Assembly: GCA_000469685.2 (NCBI GenBank)
Contig: LS997563.1
Span: forward strand, 5,952,437-6,016,436
From: Haemonchus contortus
Taxonomy: Eukaryota > Nematoda > Chromadorea > Rhabditida > Trichostrongylidae
Length of the DNA: 64,000 bases
Direction: 5' to 3'
In this document: positions 24,290-35,700 of the stretch, in pieces
Numbering within the stretch: position 1 is the stretch's first letter
How the letters are laid out: each line of letters opens with the position of its first letter
Program-made: the position numbers and the translations under genes
Notes under the pieces: generated by a model
Told to the model about the DNA's origin: nothing
The model's database searches: none
What the model saw: the letters and a program-made list of their open reading frames with translations, nothing else

Positions 24290-24720
24290 ACGATGGAATA
24301 AGTACAGCGCCAGTAGGAAATCGCAGTCGCGCCTACGACGGGGCAGCGCACGCGACGGCAATTATCGCCGTCGCCATGACGCGCAAGCCATGCGCGCGGT
24401 AATCGATACTGCACTTGGGGACGAGTTACCCGTGTGTCGCGGCTACGGCGACAGCGGAAAACACTCAAGTCCATCTTTTATACTTCGACGTGCGTGCCGG
24501 CACGCAGGTGGAAACGCAGGTACAGCCTTGCGTGCGGCACGCGAACGGCTATGCTACGGCGGCGCTATCAATGTGTGTGACAGCAGTGACACGTGATCCA
24601 TCGGCGTCCAATGCTGTCAACACCTCTCTAGCGCCGCCGTCGCATAGCCGCAACTTATCAGGTGATCGAATCCTTGTAAGTAATGTGACCCGATACCGAT
24701 TACTGCGCACACATTGTAAG
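24290..24720. repeat. G/C-rich block with nested inverted repeats
   Basis: Composition is sharply more G/C-rich than its surroundings. Arms 24546-24567 and 24629-24650 are reverse complements at 21 of 22 positions (start CGGCTATG, end GGCGGCGCTA). A short hairpin with 8-bp arms (GCGACGGC / GCCGTCGC) lies near 24352-24374. It is probably a MITE-type element; no other copy was seen. Confidence 0.6.
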
Positions 24721-25244
24721 CAATGAAGTGCTACGTAATGAGTGTAAATTTTCTTGAGCTTGTAAGTTCATAGTTGGAGAAGCGTAGAGAGTATGAACGT
24801 GGTGTTATGAGATCAGCCACTACAGATTAGATGCATATCGATCGTGAAGTTTATGGAATTGTGGAAGCGCTGACTTAAAGAAACATGTAAAAGCAGAGGA
24901 TGAAGTTGTTGAACCTGCAAGCACGGGTTCGATGCGTATCGACTTATGTCGTCATCGCTGCACGTTCCCACGTTTTTGCCAGAAACAAGATCAATACGTA
25001 TTGTTAGCGCTGTTGTTGCTGATGATACCCATCCTGCACTTCAGCACCATGACGAGTCTTCAACGATAAACACTACTTTGTAGTTTGAACCACTACAACG
25101 GACATTAGGCAGAGCTATGCAGGTCAGTTTCGCCAATCATTCTTGGATATTCACAAACAAGGTCTTTCCTGTGAAACTCGATGGAGTATGTAGTGTAATC
25201 GTTTGCGAACGTAAATACCGTTATTCTTCAGCTATCTGTCATAC

Positions 25245-25690
25245 AAGAGTTTTGGGTACTATTCTACTATTACACCCCCAAAAACTCAAAATTTTAATTT
25301 TCGATGGAACTTCGCCTATAGGGGTAATCCGATGCCCTGATAACGAATATGACCTTCATTTTTGGCGTTGGCGCCATTTGGCGCCAATTGGCGCCAAGGG
25401 TGTTTTCACCAAATTTGCTGAAAACTTGCGTTTAGGGGTTATTTGAGGTCCCGATAACGAATATAACATTCATTTTTGGCGCTGGCGCCATTTGGCTCCA
25501 ATTGGCGCCAAATTGGCGCCAATTGGAGCTAAATGGCGTCAACGCCAAAAATGAAGGTCATATTCGTTATCAGGGCATCGGATTACCCCTATAGGCGAAG
25601 TTTCATGGAAAATTAAAATTTTGAGTTTTTGGGGGTGTAACAGTAGAGTAGTTCTGGGGGTGTAATAGTAGAATAGTACCGAGTTTTGTT
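25245..25690. repeat. Large inverted-repeat array built on GGCGCC units
   Basis: The left arm, from GTACTATTCTACTATTACAC at 25256, returns in reverse complement ending GTAGAATAGTAC near 25678. Between them lie three versions of a unit with CGCCTATAGGGGTAAT, GATAACGAATAT and CATTTTTGGCG(T/C)TGGCGCC: two direct (near 25313 and 25430) and one inverted (about 25505-25605). The right end also carries an extra tandem copy of its terminal GGGGGTGTAA(C/T)AGTAG segment. No coding frame explains it. Confidence 0.85.
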
Positions 25691-25803
25691 ACATGTACAA
25701 ATGCCGATTTACTCGAGAGGACTTATAGGATTGAATCGTGTGCAGATCTATTTTAGTTTTTAGTACTTATTAATCCTTAGCATTCAACTTGCCTTCACTA
25801 TGT

Positions 25804-26063
25804 GGGGGATGGGACTAACGTGCGTCCGAGGGTGCGCGCGGCAACTTGCGCGGCGAAGTTCGTGCCGATTTGTACGACTACGACGCCAATTTTCGTAGCA
25901 CAAACTAGAAGTAGAGTAGTTCAGTAGGGTCAGATGATCCTTCTGATCTACTCCACTTGAAGTTTGGGCCCCACGATAGGAGCTAAAGTCGTTCAACTCG
26001 TGACAAACTTCGCCGCGCAACTTGCCGCGCGCATCCTCGGACGCACGTAGGTCCACATACCCT
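25804..26063. mobile_element. hAT-like MITE, copy 1 (260 bp)
   Basis: Terminal inverted repeats carry a shared ACGTGCGTCCGAGG block. The interior is G/C-rich and palindromic, with paired GCGCGCGGCAA-type and TTGCCGCGCGC-type segments. It is flanked by CACTATGT / AACTATGT (7 of 8 identical), fitting an 8-bp target-site duplication. It aligns with the elements at 34181-34441 and 35521-35790, and no transposase frame is present. Confidence 0.75.
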
Positions 26064-26071
26064 AACTATGT

Positions 26072-26285
26072 AGTGGCAGATTGAATTCGTATGTGGCCTA
26101 TACATTAGTTTGCGGTGGTAAGCCGATGTACAAGCCAGTGCTTTCATACTCCTAGATGTTGGTACTAACTATCCGAACCAGGAGGGCTGCAAGGCTTATT
26201 TGGCCTAGGCGGGTATTGATCCTGGATTGGAACCCGCGACCATGCGTGGTGAAGTGCTCCACTTGCCACCATACCACCGCGCTTT
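26072..26285 (-). repeat. tRNA-related SINE-like repeat, copy 3 (best preserved head)
   Basis: On the minus strand the head reads GGTGGTATGGTGGCAAGTGG (A-box-like) and, about 40 bases on, CGGGTTCCAATCC (B-box-like). The spacing fits an internal pol III promoter. The tail matches the copies at 7285-7545 and 2560-2770 (TTGTACATCGGC, ATGTATAGGCCACATACG, GCCACTACA). A true tRNA gene is unlikely because no closed acceptor stem could be drawn. Confidence 0.75.
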
Positions 26286-26783
26286 TGATCACCAATCTCC
26301 TATAAAGATGGATTTTATGGCTCTATTGGCACGTTTTACTAGAATGACAGCTGTCATACTGTAATCTTTGAGACCCAGTACATGACTAACAATAAGTAAA
26401 CGAAATACCACAGTGGTGTGACCACACCTTTCCATCACATCATTTCTACGTGATTTACGACCAACGTCTAGAGAGTGTTGTTACCCGTCCCAGACATTCT
26501 CTTTCTACCCCTTTCACCCATCACGTGACTCTCGATTTAATCTTATCATTCCCCTAGGTTGTAAAAAATTTTATTTTATGATGTTCAAACATCCAATTTT
26601 CTACGAGACCGTAGCAATATATTAGGATCATCCGGGAAAAAAGCTTCGTAGACGCGCTTAACAAAATTCTGGCAGAAATCAGATAAGCTCCATCTATTCG
26701 TGCTTCATTACTGGCATAAGCGTCTCTGTCAGGAAAGTGCGATCGGATAAAACATCGAATAAAATTGGGAGAGTAGTGTTTAA

Positions 26784-27485
26784 AGGCACAGCTCACGATA
26801 ATTTTGGGTAATTCAGATTATGGCGGAAAATGGAAGTTAAGATGGAAAATAGTGCGAAATGAAGGCGAAGAAACAGCGTAGATCTGTACTTCCAAAATGA
26901 AAGAACGCTTCGAAAATTTGTTAAGAAAGAATGCTTCGAAAATTCGTTAAAAAAGGCGTTGGACGAGAATGAGACAAGAAAAAAGGAGAAGGATGGGGCG
27001 TTTGGACGAGCTATACAATGTGTGTCATTGCGCATGTGTGGGTCCTGTTGCGATTAGCTGGCTACGGTAAGCGGGAATTCTTTCACTCATAAGCATAAAT
27101 TAACAAGAAAAAACTCAAGTGACAGCAGAAATAGCCTTCCTTTCTTAGCCCCCTGTTAAAGAAAATTAAATAAGGGATTGCAGCAGCAAAAAGAAAAACA
27201 GGGAGTAAAAGAGCAGCAGAAAAACATCGTCTCATCACTCGGCAATCAGCTGACTGTGTGTGACTGTGGGTCCTAGAACGAATATTGCAATCTGTATCGC
27301 CTCGACACTCGTCTGTCGTGATATCGACCAAGGGGAGGGAAGTATGGGCGATCCTGTAACGGGGCTACCACAATGCCCTAGCTGTTGAGTTTTGGGACTT
27401 GACAGCATCCTTCCTGCTGCCTGTGGGGGCACTGGGTATTCCTAGGGGGAGAACTTAAATACCATTTTTATCGTGAACTGTGCCT
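26784..27485. mobile_element. TTAA-flanked MITE, copy 1 (702 bp)
   Basis: It starts AGGCACAGCTCACGATAA and ends in the reverse complement of AGGCACAGTTCACGATAA, with TTAA at 26780-26783 and 27486-27489. TTAA target duplications are typical of piggyBac-type elements. The interior matches the reverse-oriented copy at 44971-45629, including a GGTCC(T/C)..AATATTGCAATCTGTA block and a TCGACACTCGT block. No transposase frame remains. Confidence 0.85.
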
Positions 27486-28053
27486 TTAAGTGTAATGAGC
27501 CATGTTCCTCGCCTTTGTTCAATTTTTTGATAATAATTCGTGGACTTTTCTGCATACATGCACATACCGAAGATTCGCTTTGGTGGCAAGCGACTCTCTA
27601 GCTTACTCAGCCTTACGACCAGCTCCTCAGAAAATGTCATCTACTTGTTGGAATGTTCCATGATTATGAAAAAGAATTACGAATTTTCCCACGAACCACC
27701 TCAGATCCGTGATCCCATCGAGTTCCTGTTTAGCTCTCTATGCGGAGAAGGTGCACAAGATTACAGCTAGAAGGGCGAATAGTATACTGTAGCTTGGAAA
27801 CCGATCTCTGAATTGAACGCTTGTGTATTTAATTGACACTACATTTCCCTTATCACACTTGTGACGAACTTTGTTGTGGATACTTGATCAGCAGCTTTAA
27901 CAAATTCCTATCTATTCGGCCAGAAGTTCACTTTTTCGAAAAAATCGTGTTGCTCCCTAATGTCAGTCATCTGAAAAACGTCACTGATGGACAGCCCTGG
28001 CAAAATGTCCAGATATTTAAGGCCCTTGTTCGAGGTAGATCGGTATTTGAGCA

Positions 28054-30197
28054 ATGTATCGACTCGTTGTCTGTCTGGCTTCGATTCCTCTGCTCTATAC
28101 GGCTCCGTCCGTTCCCTCAGAGCCTGTCGTCGCTTCGTCGTCCGTTCCACCAGAGCCTATCGTCGGTTCGACGTCTGTTCAACCTCTTGCCGGATCATTA
28201 TGGAATCTTCGGCAAGTGGGCGTGTGCACTCTTCATTATAGTCCTATAGTGAGTTTCCTTTCCATCGATCTTTGGAGACTTTTTTTCGTATGTAATTCTA
28301 GAGGTAAAGCATGAGGATGGAGTTTGTTCCAGTGACGATCGGGGCTGTCTATCCTCTCCCAATCGCACGTGAATTTCCATTACTGCTGGTGAATGCCTTA
28401 TTAGAATATTCTGATCTAGAGCAACATTATCCCTTCAATGGCTTAGAGGGTAAAGGACAGTCAAACATTTGCACCGGATCTTATAAGGGCCACCTCTCCT
28501 GAAGTTCTCAAGCCATACTCTTATGTGGAGTAAACTCAGCAATCTTAATATCTCTCCACGAATTTTACAGACGAAAGTTTTGATAATGGCAAAAGAGACA
28601 TAGATCTTTAGCGTATCTTTTAGGTTTAGGATTCTGAAAAAGTCCCATACCGCCGCTTTTCACAAGTATGTCTTTTGGAAACCATTCCATTCAAAAAAAA
28701 AATCGTATGTACAGAAAGATAGCCGACTGCATGCAATGATTCTCGGCTGGTTGTCTCGCCGCGCAGCAAGTCATAGAAAGTAGCTTTGACGAGGAACTAA
28801 TAATTAGTGGTCACACCTGTCAGTTATGGTATCTTTGAGCTCCCTACGAGCACTTGAGCAGTGGATGAGTAGTACACATAGAGATTACGTTTGTTCAGCT
28901 CCAGTGTCGACTGACTGCCTAGCAACGAATTTAAACGTATAAAACGGTTTAGCGTTAAAAGTTCGTCCAGTCCTCTATAATGTTCGAAATGTCATGCTAA
29001 CCCGATACCGCTGGAACCACTGAATTCCTCTCAGTCTGATAGATCTTACCATTTATGCTCAAAAGAAAATTATTGCAGCGCTACAACAACTATGGTTGTT
29101 GGTGTGGATTTGGAGGTTCACACGAGCCGATCGACGAAATTGACAAGTGAGAACTTTTTTTTATCAAACAAAGCTTTGAACACAGTATCTTCTCCTTACA
29201 CTGCTGATGTTGGGATGAGCTGGGGAGATACCCTGCTTTACCGGAACAAAGTGCTCTTTACGTCACAGCATCTGAAGTGCAGCTCACCAACCACCTACGA
29301 TTGTTGGCTTAGACCTGAGATGTAAACTGCTGGTGCATAAAACATTAGTTGCTTCTAATTGGGATGCTTTTTGATGGAAAAAATGTGAACCACGGCGCAT
29401 GCGCAGCGGGTCATGTACAGACGGGTGTGGGTACTTCCACCCGTCTGAACTGACTACTTCAAGCCGCAACTGTACAGAATCTACAGCCACAACTGTCTAC
29501 CTTCCCCTATCCCTCCGGGTCATAACAAGTTTTTTGATTTCCCTGAATTGACTTCCCTGCGATTGGTGCAGCCTCTACAATGCCGGTGGAACTCGTCCGA
29601 GGATACACACAGTACAAACTTCAAACTTTTATAACTCCCTGTCCAGGCCGTTTTCAGGCATGGCAGTGCCACATAAGGCATACGATGGGCCTACAAATTC
29701 ATTCTAGAGAGATATCTCGATTCATTTCTATCATGAATTGCGCCTTCGGGTCTGACATCCGAGCGCGAAACCCGAAAGGGGCCGATAAGGCGCAATCTCA
29801 GACGACGCCCTTGTAACGACTTCGTTTGCTTGCCGCTGTAACTTCCGACAGCATTGCTTTGTTTGTTGCAGATGCTGCATGCATCACGATAACTGCTACC
29901 GGGATGCAGTTGAGAACAAGTTGTGTCGGGACACGGCATTGGAGTACGTACTTGTCTACAATTGGCAGTGCACTAACAGTACGGCCACTTGCCTTGGTTA
30001 GTTTGCTAATACCACTGAGCCCCGAGGTACCCTCTGTAGATGGTATTTTTCCAGACGCTGAAGGAACGTGTAAGAGAGCTTTGTGTGACTGTGATACTGC
30101 AGTGGTCAATTGCTGGGCACAGCAACCCAGGCCGAAACGAAAGTTGCGATGCAATCGTACGAGGCCTGCACCGACGTCGGTATATTTCCAGCCTTAA
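28054..30197 (+). CDS. Secreted phospholipase A2, tandem copy A (4 exons, 176 aa)
   Basis: Exons 28054-28248, 29079-29146, 29872-29996 and 30055-30197 join in phase to 177 codons including the stop. A signal peptide (MYRLVVCLASIPLLYTA) is followed by a Pro/Ser/Val spacer, then SLWNLRQVGVCTL. The Ca2+ loop is YGCWCGFGGSHEPIDEIDK, the active-site helix CCMHHDNCYRDAV carries the His-Asp pair, and ALCDCD supplies the second catalytic Asp. A basic Lys/Arg-rich tail follows. This order is the PF00068 (group I/II-like) fold, hydrolysing the sn-2 ester of phospholipids outside the cell. All catalytic and Ca2+ ligands seem present. An NST glycosylation site is visible (TNSTAT). It is the upstream half of a tandem duplication with the gene at 32800; exon lengths 2-4 are identical between copies. 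Confidence 0.92.
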
Positions 30198-30614
30198 AAA
30201 TACCCTTCATCGGATTTATTTCTTGTCCACACTTTGAGTTGGTTATCCCTTCAGATTATTTAGATATAATGGTTGAATCTCTTCAGAAAACATTTTCTTG
30301 CTAGAACTTAGCATAATGATGCTTTGTATAGACGCCTTTATAGTTTTTGGTAATATTCTACACTTAACCACATCCTTGTCATCATGCTTATTCATTGTTC
30401 GGAGCTGTATTTGGATAAGCGATAGTCCTAAAGAGAGAACCAATTTTCAGGAAATAGCAGTCAGTATGTTTGTATATTTATTGAAATCCCCTTTTTTCCA
30501 AAATCAGGTCAAGAAATACTTCGGAAGGCTTTATTATCGATAACTAAAAAATGAATATTTGAGAAGAAATACTCGTCACAAAGGCTCGTTCCACGCATCC
30601 AAGAAATTAGGTTT

Positions 30615-30657
30615 CGCGAGCTCGCGCCGCAGCCGTCGCACACGGCGCGAGCTCGCG
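30615..30657. repeat. Perfect 15-bp G/C-rich hairpin
   Basis: CGCGAGCTCGCGCCG at 30615-30629 is repeated exactly in reverse complement at 30643-30657 with a 13-base loop. It lies just past the end of the left segmental-duplication copy. Confidence 0.9.
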
Positions 30658-30834
30658 ATACTTGACGGACGTCGCAGTTGTTACTGGAGCAAGTGGTCGG
30701 GCTTGATCCACGGCAGTCAGCTTGAATAGAAAATAACACGGACAAGAGCAAATCGATCGCTCTACTGATACTTATTGGTTAGTGGTACCGTAATGCCATC
30801 TCGAATGGACACAAAAATGACCACCTTTGACCAT

Positions 30835-31050
30835 GAAGTCCGGGTGACGGAACTTCTAGCCGGAATCCTACAGTCAGCGGCAAGGTTTCGCAGCGACTCT
30901 CCGTACCCTTCCACTGGGAATTCAAATCTTCGTCCTCATAACGCGCGATCGCATGCGGAGAGCACAGCACACCGTTCGAGGAGAAGATATCAGACCCATG
31001 AAATCCACATGAGGGCTGCAGTCGCGGAGTCTCCCAGATCGCGATCAAAA
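30835..31050. repeat. Dispersed repeat, copy 1
   Basis: It aligns with 41265-41465: shared GGAACTTCT, CGACTCTCCG, CTTCCACTGG, ATCCAAATCTT-like, CGCGCGATCG, GTTCG(G/A)GGAGAA and CAGACCC blocks in the same order. A weaker relative with GGGAACTTCTCCCCTAACAC lies near 34730-34800. No transposase frame or clear ends were found. Confidence 0.65.
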
Positions 31051-32204
31051 TAGGGAACAGCCTTTGATGAGCTCGGTGGTCTTTTTACACGGCTTGAAAA
31101 AAAAGTCAAGAAATAGTTTAGTAATTCAGAGGAAAGCCTTCATAGAAGTATTACTATTCTTCAGCCCAAATTGCATGGCGTTATAAACAACTTATGCTGC
31201 TAGGACCATTCGATGTGAGTTCATCACATCATCTCTGCGTGATTTACGACCAATGTCTAAAGAGCAGTTGTCAGGCATCTCAGACGTTCTCTTTCTGCCC
31301 CTTTCACCCATCACGTGACTCTCGATCTAATCTTATCACTCCCCTATGTTGCAATAAATTTTGTTTTATGATATTCAAACTTCCAAGTTTCTACCGGACT
31401 CTAGCAATATATTAGGACCATTCGGGGAAAAAAATTCCCGGACTCGGTTAGCAATATTCTGGACAGAGATTAGATAAGTCCCATCTGTTTGTATCTCACA
31501 ACTGACATGAACGTCTCGACCAGGAAGGTACCATCGGAGGAGGACGGTTCCTTAGCTACTCAGCCTTGCTTCCTAGCTCGTCCTTAGCAAATGCCTTCTA
31601 CTTGCTGTAATGTTTTGACTTATCCCGTTCACAGCACCCTGGGGCTTCGATCTGAGCCCATCTTCCGACTCTAAAAAGCTTTTGAGTAGTCCATTCTTCA
31701 CATTGAAGCTGTTTCCAATCTGCTTCCCACTACCTATGCAGTGAAACTTTCTAAAACTGCCTCAGAAAACTTGCTTTTCTGCTGGCCACATGTTCTGTCT
31801 ATATTCCGGTCAGATCCCAGCTCTTTTGGAACCATCCCTACACAATATTCAGGACTTCAAGTTAAAATCCAACTTTCCTGCTTCATAAATCAATCCTCCT
31901 CTGAGCTATCGCTGTAAAGCCTGACTCATTTCTCCCCACCCTCAGGAAATCCTCATCGACCCTGTTTATCATCGTCCAGGCAAAGTATGTAGAAGTTTCA
32001 ATAACACCTCAGACCCTTATCACCCTTATCATTTGCTGTTTGCACTATTTGCCAATCATATTACTACAGTTGTTACATAGTAAATTAATAGCCACATTCC
32101 TACCAATAATGAAGCGGGAGGCCATCCCAGATAAAGCAATTTATGTAAATTTTATCAGGGGCATTCGCTAAATCACTACTTCTGTCAAATTTCGACTATT
32201 TATT

Positions 32205-32300
32205 AGGTTTTTCCGTTTTTTTTTTTCTGAGTCATCAGACATTCAGGTGGTAGCCGCACCCACCTCAAAGACTGATGACTCAAAAAAACGGAAAACCTCC
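32205..32300. repeat. Hairpin element with T-rich/A-rich arms
   Basis: The left arm reads GGTTTTTCCGTTTTT then CTGAGTCATCAG; the right arm reads CTGATGACTC then AAAAAAACGGAAAACC. The centre pairs AGGTGG with CCACCT. It lies in sequence found only in the right segmental copy. Confidence 0.75.
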
Positions 32301-32799
32301 ATTTTCTCTATTTAGTTGACTACTGTTTTGAATTTTCAATTTCATTCCTGTCTTATAAGTTAAGTGGCCCTGATGTCCAGTGGGAGTTCATAGAAGCGGT
32401 GCCCACAACGAAGAGGAACAAAATTACGAACTCCTACTCGAACCACCTTAGTCCGTAGTCCCTTCGAGTCCCAGTTGAGCTCCCAATACGGTAAAGGTGC
32501 ATAAGATTAGGACCAAAAGCAGAGAAAGCATACTGTAACTTGGGAATTGATCTCTAAACTGAGCCCCTGTGTGTTTAATTGACACTTCATTACCCTTATC
32601 AGAGTTATGGCGAATTTCGTCGTGAATACTTGATCAGCAGCTTTCGCAAATTCCTATCTATACAGCCAAGAGTTCATTTTTTTTCAAAAAAATCGAGTTT
32701 AATCCTAATGTCGCTCTTAAAAACCTCACTGATGGACAGCCCTTGCAAAATGTCCAGATATTTAAGGCCCTTGTTTGCAGGTGGACTGGTACTTGAGCA

Positions 32800-35700
32800 A
32801 TGTATCGACTCTTTGCCTGCCTGGCTTCGATTCCTCTACTCTATTCGGCTCCGTCCGTTCCCTCAGAGCCTGTCGTCGGCGCGGCATCCGTTCATCCTCC
32901 ACAGCCCCTTGTCGGATCATTATGGAATCTTCGGCAAGTGGGCGAATGTACTCTTCATTATAGCCCTATTGTGAGTTATCTCTTCTCATTATTCTTTAGT
33001 TACTACCTTAGTATATAAGACTGATGGTAAACCTGAAGACGGAATCTGTTCCAGTGTAAATCGGGTGACCACGTTGTCTATTCTCTCCCATCCGCACTTT
33101 AATTCCACCCTATTCTGAACACTCCAAAGCAACTTGACCACGGACTTGGATGACTAAGAGGATAAAGGGCCGTCAGACATGTACCAGATCTTATTCGGGC
33201 TACTCAGAATGCCTATTTTCCTCGACCGTTTTTAACTGTCATTTTACATGGAGAAAAATCAGCTGTCTGATATCTCTCCACGACGGAGAACGTCCGTTGC
33301 GCGTGTCCGTCGAAAGTAGGTCACCCCGCCCACTTCGCGCGCGGCGCATCACACTGAGGTCTCGGGATGACATTACAGTACTACCAAGGGTCATTGGAGC
33401 AAATGATTTGCATTTGTCTGTGTTATCTTCTTCTTGAACTGACTGCCGTGGACCAAACGCAAAACGTATGCCCCAGTGACAATTGCGACGTCTGTCAAAT
33501 ATCGCGGCGCCGACTCGCCGCGTGCGTCGGCTGCGGAGTGACCTAGTTTCGACGGACACGCGCAACGAAGCGCACCCCTCCACGACCGACCTTGAAATGC
33601 ACTTTTTTCATGAACAACGGCATTCTCGAGTCACCCAGATAAGTCTCATTTATTTGTTCTTCATGAACTGATCACCCCACGCATAGCACGCATATCTGTG
33701 GAACGAAATCCCACTGTAATCGTCATCACCCTTTCGCCTTACATGAGTTGAAATCGAAATTTAAATGAAAAATGGTTCAAACAAGGTTGCCCTTCAGGTC
33801 AAATACCGTCTCCTATCCGTATTTCTTCCAGGAACTATTCTTTTATAGAAAAATCATGTGCAGAAGAAGGTAAGGCCACATCGCGCGGTAATTCTTGGTT
33901 AGTTGTCTCGCAACTGCGCGGCAACTTTCAGTTAATAGCCTTGTTGAGCCTAGATAGGGCCTAATCCCTCAATTGTGATCGCTATGACTCCTCTATGAGC
34001 ACTATGATCAAGAAACGGATGAGCAGCGCACACGATCAGTTTGCTTGACTACATGAGAGTGATTGACTGATTGTCCAGTTAAGAAGAAAGTTCGTCAATC
34101 ACGTATCACCCTTTTTGGCTTGGAATTATTCCAAACTTCGATAATTTCTGAGTTGTTACGCTCACCCAATACCACTGGGATGGGTGTGTTGCGATTCGTG
34201 CGATTCTGGGTGCGCGCGGCAAATTGCGCGCCGAAATTTGGTGCGATTTGGACGACTGCAGCGTTTACCATTGGGGCCCAAATTTGAAGTAAAGTAGGTT
34301 TGTAGGATGGTCCGACCCTAGTAAAGTACTACACTCCAAGTTTGTGCCCCAGTGATAGGCGCCAGAGTTGTTTGAATCGACGCGAATTTCGCCGCGCAAT
34401 TTGCCGCGCTCGCCCAGAATCGCACGAATCGCACGTCCCCCCACTGGGATCATAGAATTGCACTCGTTTAGTAAATATTACCGTTTATGCTCAAAGAACA
34501 TTATTGCAGTGTTACAACAATTATGGTTGTTGGTGTGGAATTGGAGGTTCACACGAGCCGATCGATGAAATTGACAAGTAAGATTTTTTTACCACTAAAA
34601 AAAGTCTTTTGTCTTTTCTGTACACTGACGATGGCGTGGAGAATATTCCCGAGGAAAAATACGACGCTTCTTCACAGAAACGCCCTGTTCGGAGTGAGAT
34701 AAAGAACTTGGCGCCCTACCGATTGGCGGGTCCGGGAACTTCTCCCCTAACACGGCGTCGCGCACGCCGCACCCGCCGCCTATCGCAGGATTGCGATGGA
34801 AGATTGGAGCGCGCAATTTGCGAGGTAGGCAGTCCTTTAATTATTTGAATTGGCTGGCCGCTCTTTTCAATTCCAATGCGGTCTTGATCGTCGTTTATAT
34901 AGGAAGAGTCATTTTAATTAATCAAGTCCGATAAACATGAAAACTGAAAAGAAACAGAAGAAAGAACGATAAAATCCAATGAAAAAGCAAGCCCAGTCAA
35001 GGAGAAATATCGCGTCCTATCGATTGGCGGGAGGCGGGGTGAGTACGGTAATTGCAGTGACATTTGCCGCATGCCGCAAGGGAGAATGCCGCGATAGGGG
35101 AGAGGTTCCGTTACCCCCGATTGGCGGGGAGGCGGTGTCGCGGAACCACTGTCAAATATTCGCCGCGCGCTTGCGCAGCCCATCGCGAACCTGGGTCTAA
35201 CGTCCGGCTCCCAAGTCTAAAACCCAAAATAGGCCTGCAGTGTGCAGTCTCAACGCTGTAAAAGGCGCCATCGTAATGATGTCATCAGTTTGTTTGCCTA
35301 TATGTCTTCCGACAACACATAGGTGAACAAATATGGTGAGGGGTAATGTTTTGTTTATTGCAGGTGCTGCATGCTTCATGATAAGTGCTATGATGCTGCA
35401 GTTGATAACAAGATATGCCTGGACGTGGCATGGGAGTACATAGATATCTACAACTGGCAGTGCACTAACAATACGGCTACTTGCCTCGGTAAGCATGCCA
35501 CTACTACAGAGCCTTCAGAAGGGTGTGTTACGATTCGTGCGATTCTGGCTTCGCGCAACGAGTTGCGCGGCGAAATTCGGTGCGATTTCGACGACTACAG
35601 CGTTTATCATTGGGGTCCAAATTTGAAGTAAACTAGGTTAGTAGGATTGTCCAACCCTACTGAAGTACTCTACATCAAGTTTGTGCCCCAGTGATAGGCG

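Larger units (their letters stand above)
23853..28053. other. Repeat-rich intergenic interval
   Basis: No gene was supported between the ZHP-like start and the first phospholipase gene. It holds a G/C-rich block with hairpins (about 24290-24720), the GGCGCC inverted array (25245-25690), a hAT-like MITE (25804-26063), a SINE-like repeat (26072-26285) and a TTAA-flanked MITE (26784-27485). The left end of the segmental duplication begins near 26.4 kb. A minus frame on 23657-23953 is a shadow of the ZHP RING exon. Confidence 0.6.
26390..30582 (+). repeat. Segmental duplication, left copy
   Basis: Sequence from about 26.4 kb (TCATTTCTACGTGATTTACG) to about 30582 is repeated in order at about 31.2-36.36 kb. 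Matching blocks occur upstream of the phospholipase gene, in all its exons and introns, and through about 330 bp of 3' flank. The left copy carries the TTAA MITE at 26784-27485, which the right copy lacks. Confidence 0.85.
30198..32799. other. Spacer between the two phospholipase genes
   Basis: It holds 3' flank of copy A (to about 30582), a 15-bp perfect hairpin (30615-30657), a dispersed repeat (about 30835-31050), then 5' flank of copy B from about 31.2 kb. That flank is interrupted by sequence unique to copy B (about 31620-32370), which includes a hairpin at 32205-32300. No independent gene was supported. Confidence 0.6.

Noticed and set aside
24390..24726. Overlapping Ala/Arg-rich frames on + in the G/C-rich block
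   Set aside because: Open frames arise from G/C-rich composition; inverted repeats, not codon structure, explain the block.
25117..25446. 109-codon + frame entering the GGCGCC array
   Set aside because: The frame runs into the repeated palindromic units, which better explain the sequence.
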